Of a stretch of 41,735 bases of DNA, positions 1 to 7,426 are shown piece by piece. Positions within the stretch are counted from its first letter, which is position 1. Each line of letters begins with the position of its first letter. The notes beneath the pieces are model-generated. The model searched no databases and was not told where the DNA came from. It saw nothing but the letters and a program-made list of their open reading frames with translations. The translations under genes and the position numbers were made by a program. This DNA is from Proteobacteria bacterium ST_bin14. Its GTDB lineage: Bacteria > Pseudomonadota > Alphaproteobacteria > Sphingomonadales > Sphingomonadaceae. The DNA is taken from positions 33,710 through 75,444 of the forward strand of contig MSXR01000024.1 in NCBI GenBank assembly GCA_002083655.1, given 5' to 3'.

Positions 1-77
1 GACGATTCATATTTCAAGCACGATGCTCTAAATGCAGCCTGCGCTAAACATATTGCGGCCTGTCGATTGAAACGTGG

Positions 78-96
78 CCCCCGCAGAGGCGGGGAC
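78..96. repeat. Degenerate single palindrome of the GC-rich repeat family
   Basis: A CCCCCGC-AGAG-GCGGGGA dyad just beyond the end of the first membrane-protein gene. It resembles the arms of the clearer repeat doublets at 5988-6061 and 7662-7710 (core CCCCGCGAAGGCGGGG) and is probably a worn copy of the same family. The rest of 1-117 holds no gene I can support. Confidence 0.4.
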
Positions 97-117
97 ACCG
101 CACTTGTGCATAGAAAA

Positions 118-630
118 CTACGCTGGGTGGATCGCGGGTTGGGGCGGGGCGAGGCACGCCCGGCCTGCAACTACAAACCCCAAACCCAGCGCCACCCCGG
201 CGGCTGGCACCAAGCCAGCAATCCCCGAAGGAATCGTCGCCACGGCCAGCGCCCCGCCGGTAAGCCACCACCCGGCGGCAGCGCGCATCACGCCGCCGCG
301 CAGCAGGGCCAGCGACCAGATCGCCAGCCCGGTGAGAAGGATGACAGAGCCTGCCATGTAAAAATCGATCCCGAACATCCGGGCATCGGGGCCGATGATC
401 GATGCCTGACCAATCATCGCTATGGTCCATCCGGATTTTCCCCAAACGCCGATCAAATCGACGGTCTGCGCAAAGATGCCGATCAGGCCGAACATCAGGC
501 AAATGTCGATAACGGCGTAATATCCCTCCAGCCACGGACTTTCAGGGATATAGGGGATGAACGACGCGACAATGCGCAGGACGCCGCCGATGACCGCGCA
601 CCGGGCGGCAATGGTGAGGAAGCCACTCAC
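118..630 (-). CDS. Hypothetical multi-pass membrane protein, 170 aa
   Basis: An inner-membrane protein of unknown function. Hydrophobic stretches at roughly residues 5-27, 38-60, 65-85, 92-112, 115-135 and 140-160 suggest five or six transmembrane helices, and no catalytic motif is visible. Its ATG overlaps the stop of the upstream VOC gene by 4 bases (627-630), so the two are probably translationally coupled in one mRNA. That mRNA starts next to the SoxR-type dyad at 1092-1113, which by inference places this protein in the redox-stress response. I do not recognise the family and propose no function. Confidence 0.75.
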   Translation of the reverse strand: MSGFLTIAARCAVIGGVLRIVASFIPYIPESPWLEGYYAVIDICLMFGLIGIFAQTVDLIGVWGKSGWTIAMIGQASIIGPDARMFGIDFYMAGSVILLTGLAIWSLALLRGGVMRAAAGWWLTGGALAVATIPSGIAGLVPAAGVALGLGFVVAGRACLAPPQPAIHPA

Positions 631-1043
631 GCCCCGGTATGCCCGGTTGGTTGGCCGGTTGATTGGCCATAGCTGACAATTTCATATTCGATGCCGTCGG
701 GATCAAAGACATAGAAGCGGCGGCCGGGGTGGTAATCATCATGGCTGAAGGGAACGAGCCCGGCGGCCTTTGCGCGCGCCTCAACATCGCCCAGATCATC
801 GACTTGGATCCCAACATGATTGAACGGCGCCCCCTTGGGGAAGCGCGCATCGGCGTGGATACCGTTCGGCCCGGTATAGAGGGCGATATAATGGCTTTCG
901 CTGCCGACATGGATCGTAAAGCCGCCGTCGCGCGCCGGGCCGCGCCACCGTTCGTGCCAGCCGAACACCTCGGCCAACAGCCGCGCGGTGCGCTCGGGAT
1001 CGCTGACGACCAGGTTGATATGTTCGATAAAAGCTGTGGCCAT
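627..1043 (-). CDS. VOC-superfamily (glyoxalase/dioxygenase-like) protein, 138 aa
   Basis: A small metal-dependent enzyme or resistance protein of the vicinal-oxygen-chelate fold. Two beta-alpha-beta-beta-beta modules are visible. The first begins at FIEHINLVVSDPER and supplies a His; the second begins at FNHVGIQVDD with a second His and ends in RFYVFDPDGIEYEIVS, which supplies a Glu. This is the usual glyoxalase/fosfomycin-resistance/dioxygenase layout. The ATG at 1041-1043 is preferred because residue 1 then sits just before the first strand; an in-frame extension to 1115 would run through the SoxR-type dyad. The gene is first in a two-gene unit with the membrane protein at 118-630. The substrate cannot be told from sequence. 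Confidence 0.9.
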   Translation of the reverse strand: MATAFIEHINLVVSDPERTARLLAEVFGWHERWRGPARDGGFTIHVGSESHYIALYTGPNGIHADARFPKGAPFNHVGIQVDDLGDVEARAKAAGLVPFSHDDYHPGRRFYVFDPDGIEYEIVSYGQSTGQPTGHTGA

Positions 1044-1091
1044 GACGTGTCTCCGCAAGGGGTCGATTCGGGTTGACACGCGTGGTTTTGC

Positions 1092-1113
1092 GACCTCAAC
1101 CTTAGTTGAGGTC
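1092..1113. promoter_or_regulatory. SoxR-type operator between soxR and the VOC operon
   Basis: GACCTCAAC-CTTA-GTTGAGGTC is a perfect 9-bp dyad closely matching the known SoxR box (CCTCAAGTTAACTTGAGG). Read on the minus strand it begins TTGACC followed by TCAAC, the position a SoxR box takes when it overlaps a -35 element and fills a 19-bp spacer, as in soxS. The minus-strand -10 (about CAAAAC) is weak. The plus-strand -35 equivalent is poor. The geometry therefore favours SoxR activation of the VOC/membrane-protein unit. Confidence 0.85.
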
Positions 1114-1145
1114 AAGCTGCTTTTTTTGGAAGGGCGTGCGCGGCG

Positions 1146-1604
1146 ATGCGATCAAGCGATTTACTGGCGATTGGCGATTTGGCGGCGCGGGCGGGCGTCT
1201 CGGTATCGGCGATCCGTTTTTACGAGGCGAAGGGGCTGCTCAACCCGTGGCGCAACAGCGGCGGACAACGGCGTTTCCTGCGCGCTGACATCCGGCGACT
1301 GTCGTTCATCCTGATCGCGCAGCAACTGGGCCTGACGATCGACGCAATTCGCACCGAACTTGCCAAACTGCCCGATGGACGCACCCCGACGGCGAAGGAC
1401 TGGACCAAGATGAGTACCGGCATCCGCGCAGTGATTGACGAACGCATCGCGACGTTAACCCGCACCCGCGAACTGCTCGACGGATGCATTGGCTGCGGGT
1501 GTTTGTCGCTGGAGCGGTGCGCGTTGTACAACCCGGGTGACCGGGCGGGCAAGCGCGGGGCGGGGGCAAGATATGTGCTGGGGGATGTGGTGGAGCCCGC
1601 TTAA
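1146..1604 (+). CDS. soxR: Redox-sensitive MerR-family activator SoxR
   Basis: A cytoplasmic transcription factor that senses redox-cycling compounds through a [2Fe-2S] cluster. The N-terminus (residues 6-75) is a MerR winged-helix with IGDLAARAGVSVSAIRFYE. A dimerisation helix follows, then the diagnostic cluster motif with Cys114, Cys117, Cys119 and Cys125 (C-X2-C-X-C-X5-C, read CIGCGCLSLERC) and ALYNPGD. At 152 aa it has the usual length. The ATG at 1146 has a purine-rich site GGAAGGG at 1128-1134. It is divergent from the VOC unit across the SoxR-type dyad. Non-enteric SoxR proteins usually control a few local genes directly instead of soxS, which fits this layout. Confidence 0.95.
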   Translation: MRSSDLLAIGDLAARAGVSVSAIRFYEAKGLLNPWRNSGGQRRFLRADIRRLSFILIAQQLGLTIDAIRTELAKLPDGRTPTAKDWTKMSTGIRAVIDERIATLTRTRELLDGCIGCGCLSLERCALYNPGDRAGKRGAGARYVLGDVVEPA

Positions 1605-1682
1605 CGTGATTTACGTACCGAAACCTACCAAGCGTGCTGACTCGCTTTGCGCGTAATAATGCTGCGGCAGGGCGATCACTTT

Positions 1683-1712
1683 TTGTTCCTGCAATGCAAA
1701 TCGATCTGATAA
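1683..1712 (+). promoter_or_regulatory. Candidate promoter for the small hydrophobic peptide unit
   Basis: TTGTTC at 1683-1688 and TGATAA at 1707-1712, separated by 18 bases, form a plausible sigma-70-like pair. The predicted start near 1719-1721 would put the hairpin at 1721-1740 at the very 5' end of the transcript. Confidence 0.35.
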
Positions 1713-1720
1713 GCTGGCTT

Positions 1721-1740
1721 CGACGGCAATAGTGCCGTCG
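1721..1740 (+). other. 5' hairpin just upstream of the small-peptide ribosome site
   Basis: CGACGGCA-ATAG-TGCCGTCG is a perfect 8-bp stem with a 4-base loop. It ends 5 bases before the ribosome-binding purines (AGAAAGG, about 1745-1751) of the peptide at 1759. A stable 5' stem here could protect the RNA or influence ribosome access. Confidence 0.6.
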
Positions 1741-1758
1741 CAACAGAAAGGTCAGAAG

Positions 1759-1851
1759 ATGTCCTTGACCGATCTGTGTCTGTTCTTAGGCGTCCTGATT
1801 GCGTTTGCGACACTTGTCGTAAAGGTAATCGAGGTCGCTAGAAAAGACTGA
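1759..1851 (+). CDS. Putative 30-aa hydrophobic membrane peptide (type I toxin/holin-like)
   Basis: A short ORF with a convincing start: AGAAAGG lies 7 bases before ATG. The peptide begins MSLTDLCLFLGVLIAFATL and ends with KVIEVARKD, giving one transmembrane helix (about residues 5-24) followed by a short charged tail. This shape is shared by small hydrophobic type I toxins and holin-like peptides, but length and composition are the only support and no family assignment is made. The unit is isolated between soxR and the thiolase gene, has its own candidate promoter and 5' hairpin, and is followed by two strong hairpins. No antisense RNA promoter was identified. It could instead be a small membrane regulator. 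Confidence 0.5.
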   Translation: MSLTDLCLFLGVLIAFATLVVKVIEVARKD

Positions 1852-1860
1852 CACACGGGC

Positions 1861-1925
1861 GGGGCGCGGTCTGACAGCCGCGCCCCAAACGTTTGAGCCC
1901 CGGTCGCTGACACAACCGGGGCTCA
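1861..1925 (+). terminator. Two consecutive GC-rich hairpins
   Basis: The first stem is GGGGCGCGG (1861-1869) with CCGCGCCCC (1878-1886). The second is TGAGCCCCGGT (1894-1904) with ACCGGGGCTCA (1915-1925). The loops share the word CTGACA. They follow the peptide stop codon by 9 bases. There is no U-run, so they may act as RNA-stability or Rho-associated structures, or as part of a structured RNA, and not as a classic intrinsic terminator. Confidence 0.55.
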
Positions 1926-1950
1926 CAGAAAGGCAGATGTCCTCGCCTGT

Positions 1951-1970
1951 CTGTTAGATACATCTAACAG
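1951..1970. terminator. Perfect AT-rich palindrome at the 3' end of the thiolase gene
   Basis: CTGTTAGA-TACA-TCTAACAG forms an 8-bp stem 13 bases beyond the thiolase stop codon. It could serve as a transcript end for the minus-strand operon or for the plus-strand peptide unit; neither side has a convincing U-run. Confidence 0.35.
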
Positions 1971-1983
1971 TGGTAAAAATCAA

Positions 1984-3162
1984 TTACAGAACCTCAAACA
2001 ACCCGGCCGCGCCCTGGCCACCGCCAACGCACATCGTGATGACGACATATTTCGCGCCGCGACGCTTGCCTTCGATCAGCGCGTGGCCGGTCATCCGCGC
2101 GCCTGACATGCCGTAAGGATGGCCAATCGAGATCGCGCCGCCGTTCACGTTGAGCAGTTCATTGGGGATGCCCAGCGTATCGCGGCAATACAGCACCTGC
2201 ACGGCGAACGCCTCGTTTAATTCCCACAGGCCGATATCGTCCATCTTCAGGTTGAAGCGTTCGAGCAGCGCGGGGATGGCATAGACGGGACCGATGCCCA
2301 TCTCGTCAGGCTTGGTGCCGGCCGCTGCCATGCCGATATAGCGACCCAGCGGGGTGAGACCGCGCTTGCTGGCGAGCGATTCCTCCATCAACACGCTCGC
2401 CGACGCCCCGTCGGAGAGCTGGCTGGCATTGCCCGCCGTAATCGTCATGTCGGGGCCAAGAACGGGCTTCAGGCCGCTCAGGCCGACCAAGGTCGTATCG
2501 CCGCGATTGCCCTCGTCCTTGGTCACGGTCACTTCGTGATGCGTGACTTCCTTGGTTTCCTTGTTGGTCATCGCCATCGTCGCGGTGACGGGCACGATTT
2601 CGTCATCGAACTTGCCGGCGGCTTGCGCTGCAGCAGTGCGCATCTGCGATTGAAAGCTATATTCGTCCATCGCCTCGCGGCTGATATTGTAGCGCTTGGC
2701 AACAACTTCGGCGGTTTGCAGCATCGACATGTACACATCGGGGTGCATCGCCAGCAATTCACGGTCGGGGGCGACGCGCATTTCGGGCGTTTGCACCATC
2801 GAGATGGATTCGCAGCCACCCCCGATCGCCACGTCCATATTGTCGACGATGATCTGCTTGGCGGCAGTGGCGATGGCCATCAGGCCGCTGGCGCATTGGC
2901 GATCCATTGACTGGCCCGACACGCTGATCGGCAACCCGGCACGGAGCAGCGCGTTGCGCGCGATATTGCCCGCCTGCACGCCCTGCTGGAGTGCTGCACC
3001 CCACACCACGTCCTGCACTTCGGCCCCGTCAATCCCGGCGCGCTCAACGGCGGCCTTGATGGCGTGGCTGGATAAAGTGGGCGAGGGCAGGTTGTTGAAC
3101 CCGCCGCGATAGGCGCGGCCAATGGGGGTGCGGGCGGTGGAAACGATAACGGCTGAACGCAT
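1984..3162 (-). CDS. Acetyl-CoA C-acyltransferase (thiolase), 392 aa
   Basis: A cytoplasmic thiolase that cleaves 3-ketoacyl-CoA with CoA, or condenses acyl-CoAs in reverse. The acyl-accepting cysteine is Cys90 in SMDRQCASG. The C-terminal half carries the NGGAISIGHPYGMSGAR block with its catalytic His, and the second catalytic Cys in TMCVGGGQGAAG. The 392-aa length is standard for FadA/AtoB-type enzymes. Its start is only 3 bases from the stop of the carboxymuconolactone-decarboxylase-like gene upstream, so it is third in an operon after the MaoC hydratase. That order suggests catabolism of an acyl-CoA or ring-derived acid. The chain-length preference cannot be read from sequence. Confidence 0.95.
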   Translation of the reverse strand: MRSAVIVSTARTPIGRAYRGGFNNLPSPTLSSHAIKAAVERAGIDGAEVQDVVWGAALQQGVQAGNIARNALLRAGLPISVSGQSMDRQCASGLMAIATAAKQIIVDNMDVAIGGGCESISMVQTPEMRVAPDRELLAMHPDVYMSMLQTAEVVAKRYNISREAMDEYSFQSQMRTAAAQAAGKFDDEIVPVTATMAMTNKETKEVTHHEVTVTKDEGNRGDTTLVGLSGLKPVLGPDMTITAGNASQLSDGASASVLMEESLASKRGLTPLGRYIGMAAAGTKPDEMGIGPVYAIPALLERFNLKMDDIGLWELNEAFAVQVLYCRDTLGIPNELLNVNGGAISIGHPYGMSGARMTGHALIEGKRRGAKYVVITMCVGGGQGAAGLFEVL

Positions 3163-3165
3163 GGC

Positions 3166-3720
3166 TTATTCTCCTTTGGCAGCCGGGAATCGGGCTGCAT
3201 TGGGTTCGAGGGGAAGATCGAGCGCACCGCAGATCAGCGATACGCCGTGATAAAAACCGACAAGCTGGATGACCTCCAGTGCCTGGGGCTCGTCAAAATG
3301 CGTTTTGATCGCTGCCCATTCGGCATCGGTGAGCTTCTTATGGTCGATCAGCGCGTCGACCGTAGCGATCAGCACGCTTTCCTCAGCCGACCAAACCGGA
3401 TCACCTGCGTTGCTGTGGACGGTCGCGTAAATCTGGGCATCGTCCATGCCGATATGCGGGGCGAAACCGGCGATATGGACCCCCCATTCATATTCATTGC
3501 CGCATTTAGCGCAGGTTCGGTCGACCACGATTTCACGCTGACGCATCGATAACGGACTGGCCTTGTCGAGCAGCGATCCGCCGCTGAACTTGCCCCAGGC
3601 GCGATCATTGGTGGCAAGCGTGGTGAACAGCACCAGCGGCTCTGCACCGCGCATCAGCACCTTCATCTGCGCGTCGAATTCGGGCGGATAGGGTTTGGCG
3701 AGGGGGGCGATGCGGGGCAT
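3166..3720 (-). CDS. Carboxymuconolactone decarboxylase-family (AhpD-like) protein, 184 aa
   Basis: A protein of the all-alpha CMD/AhpD-like fold. The family motif is visible as RTCAKCGNEYEWGVHIAGF, with a Cys-X2-Cys pair and a downstream His, giving either a proton-relay decarboxylase or a thiol-dependent peroxidase site. The ATG at 3720 is chosen because translation from further upstream (to 3849) would run through the long inverted repeat at 3735-3837 and give a low-complexity leader. It lies between MaoC and thiolase in one minus-strand operon. In such acyl-CoA catabolism operons CMD proteins are commonly annotated without a proven reaction, so the substrate is left open. Confidence 0.85.
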   Translation of the reverse strand: MPRIAPLAKPYPPEFDAQMKVLMRGAEPLVLFTTLATNDRAWGKFSGGSLLDKASPLSMRQREIVVDRTCAKCGNEYEWGVHIAGFAPHIGMDDAQIYATVHSNAGDPVWSAEESVLIATVDALIDHKKLTDAEWAAIKTHFDEPQALEVIQLVGFYHGVSLICGALDLPLEPNAARFPAAKGE

Positions 3721-3734
3721 GTGATCCGTTCTTC

Positions 3735-3837
3735 CCCCCTCCCGCTTGCGGGAGGGGCTGGGGGTGGGCGGGGCCGCCGATGTGACGCTTGCGGGTCCGA
3801 CAGGCCCACCCCCAACCCCTCCCGCAAGCGGGAGGGG
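3735..3837. repeat. Palindromic repeat doublet filling the MaoC-CMD intergenic gap
   Basis: Left arm 3735-3769 and right arm 3804-3837 are inverted copies over about 34 bases with one mismatch. Each arm contains its own palindrome, CCCTCCCGCTTGCGGGAGGG or its complement. The element occupies nearly all of the gap between two genes of one operon, so it would be transcribed as a large stem-loop. It resembles REP/BIME-type elements and differs in sequence from the CCCGCGAAGGCGGG repeats elsewhere in the window. Confidence 0.85.
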
Positions 3838-3845
3838 AGAAACAT

Positions 3846-4307
3846 TCAAACGAAAATCTGGCTAATCCATTCGGCGATCATCGCGGGCTTTTCTTCCCCT
3901 TCGATTTCGACGGTAAATTCGTTGGTCTGCTGCCACTGGCCGGGGCGCTTTTCGATCAGCTCCATCAGCTTGAAACGGCCGCGCACGCGCTTGCCGGAAC
4001 GGACGGGCTGCAGGAAGCGAACCTTGTTGCCCCCGTAATTGACGCCCATCTTCACGCCTTCAATCTTTGGCGCGTCGATAATCTTGGCCGACAGCACCGG
4101 CATCAGCGACAGGGTGAGAAAGCCGTGCGCGATCGTGCCGCCAAATGGGGTCATCGCCGCCATTTCGGGGTTGATGTGGATGAACTGGTGATCGCCCGTC
4201 GCGTCGGCGAACTTGTTGATCATCTCCTGGCTTACCTCAACCCAATCGGAGACCTGTTCGGTGCCAATCCGCGTTGCGGCCATTTCCTGTATGGTGATTG
4301 TCGTCAC
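3846..4307 (-). CDS. MaoC-family (hotdog) enoyl-CoA hydratase-like protein, 153 aa
   Basis: A single-hotdog hydratase of the MaoC family, predicted to hydrate trans-2-enoyl-CoA or a related thioester. The hydratase-2 motif is visible as FADATGDHQFIHINPE, holding the catalytic Asp and His, followed by FGGTIAHGFLTLSLMP. The 153-aa length is normal for a single-domain member. It is first in the minus-strand unit MaoC, CMD-like protein, thiolase, divergent from putA at 4418. A promoter presumably lies in 4308-4417; I see no clear box there. Confidence 0.93.
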   Translation of the reverse strand: MTTITIQEMAATRIGTEQVSDWVEVSQEMINKFADATGDHQFIHINPEMAAMTPFGGTIAHGFLTLSLMPVLSAKIIDAPKIEGVKMGVNYGGNKVRFLQPVRSGKRVRGRFKLMELIEKRPGQWQQTNEFTVEIEGEEKPAMIAEWISQIFV

Positions 4308-4417
4308 GGCATTTCCCTTCGGCCCAATTCATCGCATAGCGCGATGCGAACGATATGCCGCCCAAATAGGCCTTGGCAGTGCCCCTTGCCAAGCCTTGCT
4401 AGACCGGAAACCGCAAG

Positions 4418-7400
4418 ATGACACCTGACGTAGCGTCGAAAGCCCGTAAATCCATGGCCGCGCTGCACCGCGCCCCCGAACCCGATGTTCTAAAACCGCT
4501 GTTGGAGCGGGCAACCGTCACGCGCGACTCGCGTGACCGGATCATGTCGGAATCGCTGGCGCTGCTGGCTGATCTGCGCGCGGCGCAGGGCAAGGGGTGG
4601 GTGAACCAGTTCCTGCAAGAATATCGGCTGAATTCATCCGAAGGCGTGGCGTTGCTGTCGCTGGCCGAAGCATTTCTGCGCGTGCCCGATCCGGAAACTG
4701 CGGATTTGCTGATTGCCGACAAGCTGGGCGATGCGGATTGGCGGGCGCACACCGGCAAGTCGAACTCAACATTGGTCAATTCGGCCACCTGGGGGCTGGT
4801 GGTTGGTCGCGCGCTGGTGGGCGAGGGCGAACAGCCGGGCGCGTTGCGCCGCCTGATATCGCGCGCTGGCGAGCCGTTCGTCCGGCAGGCCGTGGGTGCC
4901 GCCATGCGGATGATGGGCGAGATTTTCGTCATGGGCCGCACGATTGATGAGGCCGCGCGCCGCATGAAAAAGCCCGAGCATAAGGGCTTCACGGCGAGCT
5001 TTGACATGCTGGGGGAGGCGGCCCGCACGCGCGCCGATGCCGAACGCTATTTCCGCGCCTATACCCAGGCAATTGACGCGATTGGTGCAGACCCGGCGGC
5101 CGGGCATTCGATCTCGGTAAAGCTGTCCGCGCTCCACGCGCGTTATGAGGTGGCGCAATGGAATGATTGCGTGCCTGCGCTAACCGAAATGCTCGAAGCG
5201 CTGACGGTAAAAGCAGCCGCCAAGGGCATCGCGCTGACGGTGGATGCCGAGGAGAGTGAGCGGCTGGAAATGAGCCTCGACATCATCGGCACCGTTGCCG
5301 GGCTGCCCGCGCTGAAAGGCTGGGACGGCTTTGGCATGGCGGTGCAGGCATATGGCAAGCGCGCCCGCCCGGTGATCGCCTGGGCGGGTGCGCTGGGCCG
5401 CGACATGAACGTGCGTCTGGTGAAGGGCGCCTATTGGGACAGCGAGATCAAGCGGACCCAAGTGGAGGGGCTGAGCGATTATCCGCTGTTCACCCGCAAG
5501 GCCGCGACGGATGTGTCCTACCTCGCCTGCGCGCGTGACATGCTCGATGCGCCGCATATCCGCCCTGCCTTTGCCAGCCATAATGCGCTGACGGTCGCCA
5601 CGATTGTCGACTGGGCAGGCAATAGCCGCGACTTCGAATTTCAGCGCCTGCACGGCATGGGGGATGGGCTGTACGAGCGGCTGGTGCGCGACCGGGGCTA
5701 TCATTGCCGCATCTATGCGCCGGTGGGCGGGCACCGCGATCTGCTGGCCTATCTGGTGCGGCGATTGCTGGAAAATGGGGCGAATTCCAGCTTCGTCCAC
5801 CAACTTGCCGATGAGCGGCTCAGCGAGGAGGAAATCCTGGCTGATCCGGTAGTGAAGATCGCGGCGGTGGGCGGTGCGCGCCACCCGAGCATTCCGCTGC
5901 CGGTCGATTTGTTCGGGGCGGGACGGCGGAATTCGAGCGGGCTGGATTTGGCGGATCGGGAGGTGTTGCAGCAAACAGCCATCCAGTGCTCCCGCGAAGG
6001 CGGGAGCCCAGAGCCCCAAACGGGCGCGCCTGTGGCGCTGGACCCCCGCGTTCGCGGGGGTACTGACGTTGCAGCTGCTATCGATTGCGCCGCCGCTGCC
6101 TTCCCGGCCTGGTCGGCAACGCAAGTCGAAGCCCGGGCAGCATGTCTCGATCGCCTCGCCGATCTGCTTGAGGCGCACCGCGATGAATTGATGGCGATTT
6201 GCGTTGCTGAGGCCTTCAAGACCATTCCCGATGCCCTCGGCGAGGTCCGCGAGGCCGTCGATTTCTGCCGTTACTATGCCCAACAGGCGCGCGATGGCCT
6301 GCACCCCATCGACCTTCCCGGCCCCACGGGTGAGCGCAACACATTGCGGTTGGAAGGGCGCGGGGTGTGGGCAACCATCGCGCCGTGGAACTTCCCGCTG
6401 GCAATTTTCCTTGGCCAAACCGTCGCCGCCTTGGTTGCAGGCAACACTGTTGTCGCCAAGCCAGCCCCGCAAACGCCACGCATCGCCGAATTCGCGGTGC
6501 AGCTGGCGTATGACGCCGGAGTGCCCAAGGATGCCCTCATCCTCGTCCCCGGCGGCCCCGAAGTCGGCGCAGCGCTCACCGCCGATCCGCGTATCATGGG
6601 CGTTGCCTTCACCGGCTCCACCGCAACCGCCCGCAAAATCGCGCGCGCGCTGCTGGAGGACGACAACCGCCCGATCGTTCCCCTGATTGCGGAGACCGGC
6701 GGCATCAATGCGATGATCGTTGATTCCACGGCGCTGCCCGAACAAGTGGTGGCCGATGTCGTCACCAGCGCCTTTCGCTCGGCCGGGCAGCGTTGCTCGG
6801 CGCTGCGGCTGTTGTTGCTGCAGGAGGAGATCGCCGATGGCGTGATCGAGATGCTGAAGGGCGCGATGGACCTGCTGATCATCGGCGATCCGGCTGATCC
6901 GCGTACTGATGTTGGCCCGGTGATTGATCAGGCGGCCTATGATCGGCTGATGGCGTATCGCGGCGGGCTGGGCGCGGCGGTGCTGAAAACGCTGGCAGTG
7001 CCCGATCAGGGGCTGTTTGTGCCGCCCACCTTGGTGCGGCTGGGATCGCTGGATGTGCTTGACCGTGAATGGTTCGGCCCGATCCTGCATGTGGCCACCT
7101 GGCCTGCGGGCAAGCTGGCGGAAACGATCGCGGCGGTGAACGCCAAGGGATATGGCCTGACAATGGGCCTGCACAGCCGCATCGCGCGCGCGGGCGAACT
7201 GGCAGAGGCAACCGCGACCGTCGGCAATCTATACATCAACCGGTCGATGATCGGTGCGGTGGTGGGCAGCCAGCCGTTCGGCGGCGAAGGCCTGTCCGGC
7301 ACCGGCCCCAAGGCGGGTGGACCGCATTATCTGCACCGTTTCTGTGTGGAACGCGCCGTATCGGTGGACACCACCAGCGCAGGCGGCAACGCGACGCTGC

Positions 7401-7426
7401 TGAGCCTTGACGAGGGCGGGGTTTAG
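4418..7426 (+). CDS. putA: Bifunctional proline dehydrogenase / L-glutamate-gamma-semialdehyde dehydrogenase
   Basis: This enzyme oxidises proline to glutamate in two coupled steps at the inner-membrane face. Residues about 1-470 form an arm region and the FAD-dependent proline dehydrogenase barrel, with DAEESERLEMSLDI, VRLVKGAYWDSEIK and FASHNALTV. Residues about 560-1000 form the NAD-dependent aldehyde dehydrogenase, with IAPWNFPLAIFLGQ, AFTGSTATAR, AETGGINAMIVDS and catalytic Cys about 793 in SAGQRCSALR. At 1002 aa with no N-terminal ribbon-helix-helix domain it is the short, non-autoregulating type, so a separate regulator is expected and none is in the window. Residues about 524-548, between the two enzymes, are encoded by a palindromic repeat inserted in frame. 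Confidence 0.97.
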   Translation: MTPDVASKARKSMAALHRAPEPDVLKPLLERATVTRDSRDRIMSESLALLADLRAAQGKGWVNQFLQEYRLNSSEGVALLSLAEAFLRVPDPETADLLIADKLGDADWRAHTGKSNSTLVNSATWGLVVGRALVGEGEQPGALRRLISRAGEPFVRQAVGAAMRMMGEIFVMGRTIDEAARRMKKPEHKGFTASFDMLGEAARTRADAERYFRAYTQAIDAIGADPAAGHSISVKLSALHARYEVAQWNDCVPALTEMLEALTVKAAAKGIALTVDAEESERLEMSLDIIGTVAGLPALKGWDGFGMAVQAYGKRARPVIAWAGALGRDMNVRLVKGAYWDSEIKRTQVEGLSDYPLFTRKAATDVSYLACARDMLDAPHIRPAFASHNALTVATIVDWAGNSRDFEFQRLHGMGDGLYERLVRDRGYHCRIYAPVGGHRDLLAYLVRRLLENGANSSFVHQLADERLSEEEILADPVVKIAAVGGARHPSIPLPVDLFGAGRRNSSGLDLADREVLQQTAIQCSREGGSPEPQTGAPVALDPRVRGGTDVAAAIDCAAAAFPAWSATQVEARAACLDRLADLLEAHRDELMAICVAEAFKTIPDALGEVREAVDFCRYYAQQARDGLHPIDLPGPTGERNTLRLEGRGVWATIAPWNFPLAIFLGQTVAALVAGNTVVAKPAPQTPRIAEFAVQLAYDAGVPKDALILVPGGPEVGAALTADPRIMGVAFTGSTATARKIARALLEDDNRPIVPLIAETGGINAMIVDSTALPEQVVADVVTSAFRSAGQRCSALRLLLLQEEIADGVIEMLKGAMDLLIIGDPADPRTDVGPVIDQAAYDRLMAYRGGLGAAVLKTLAVPDQGLFVPPTLVRLGSLDVLDREWFGPILHVATWPAGKLAETIAAVNAKGYGLTMGLHSRIARAGELAEATATVGNLYINRSMIGAVVGSQPFGGEGLSGTGPKAGGPHYLHRFCVERAVSVDTTSAGGNATLLSLDEGGV
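5988..6061. repeat. Palindromic repeat doublet inserted in frame within putA
   Basis: Palindrome GCTCCCGCGAAGGCGGGAGC (5988-6007) is followed after 34 bases by ACCCCCGCGTTCGCGGGGGT (6042-6061). It is the same family as the intergenic copy at 7662-7710. It keeps the putA reading frame and encodes CSREGGSPEPQ...DPRVRGGT in the linker ahead of the aldehyde dehydrogenase domain. Confidence 0.85.

Noticed and set aside
3721..3849. 43-residue N-terminal extension of the CMD-like protein
   Set aside because: It translates the palindromic repeat doublet and is low complexity; the ATG at 3720 opens on family-like sequence.
5180..7174. 664-codon open frame antisense to putA
   Set aside because: GC-rich codon use keeps the antisense frame open; composition is His/Gln/Arg-rich with no fold motif, and the sense strand is a clear PutA.
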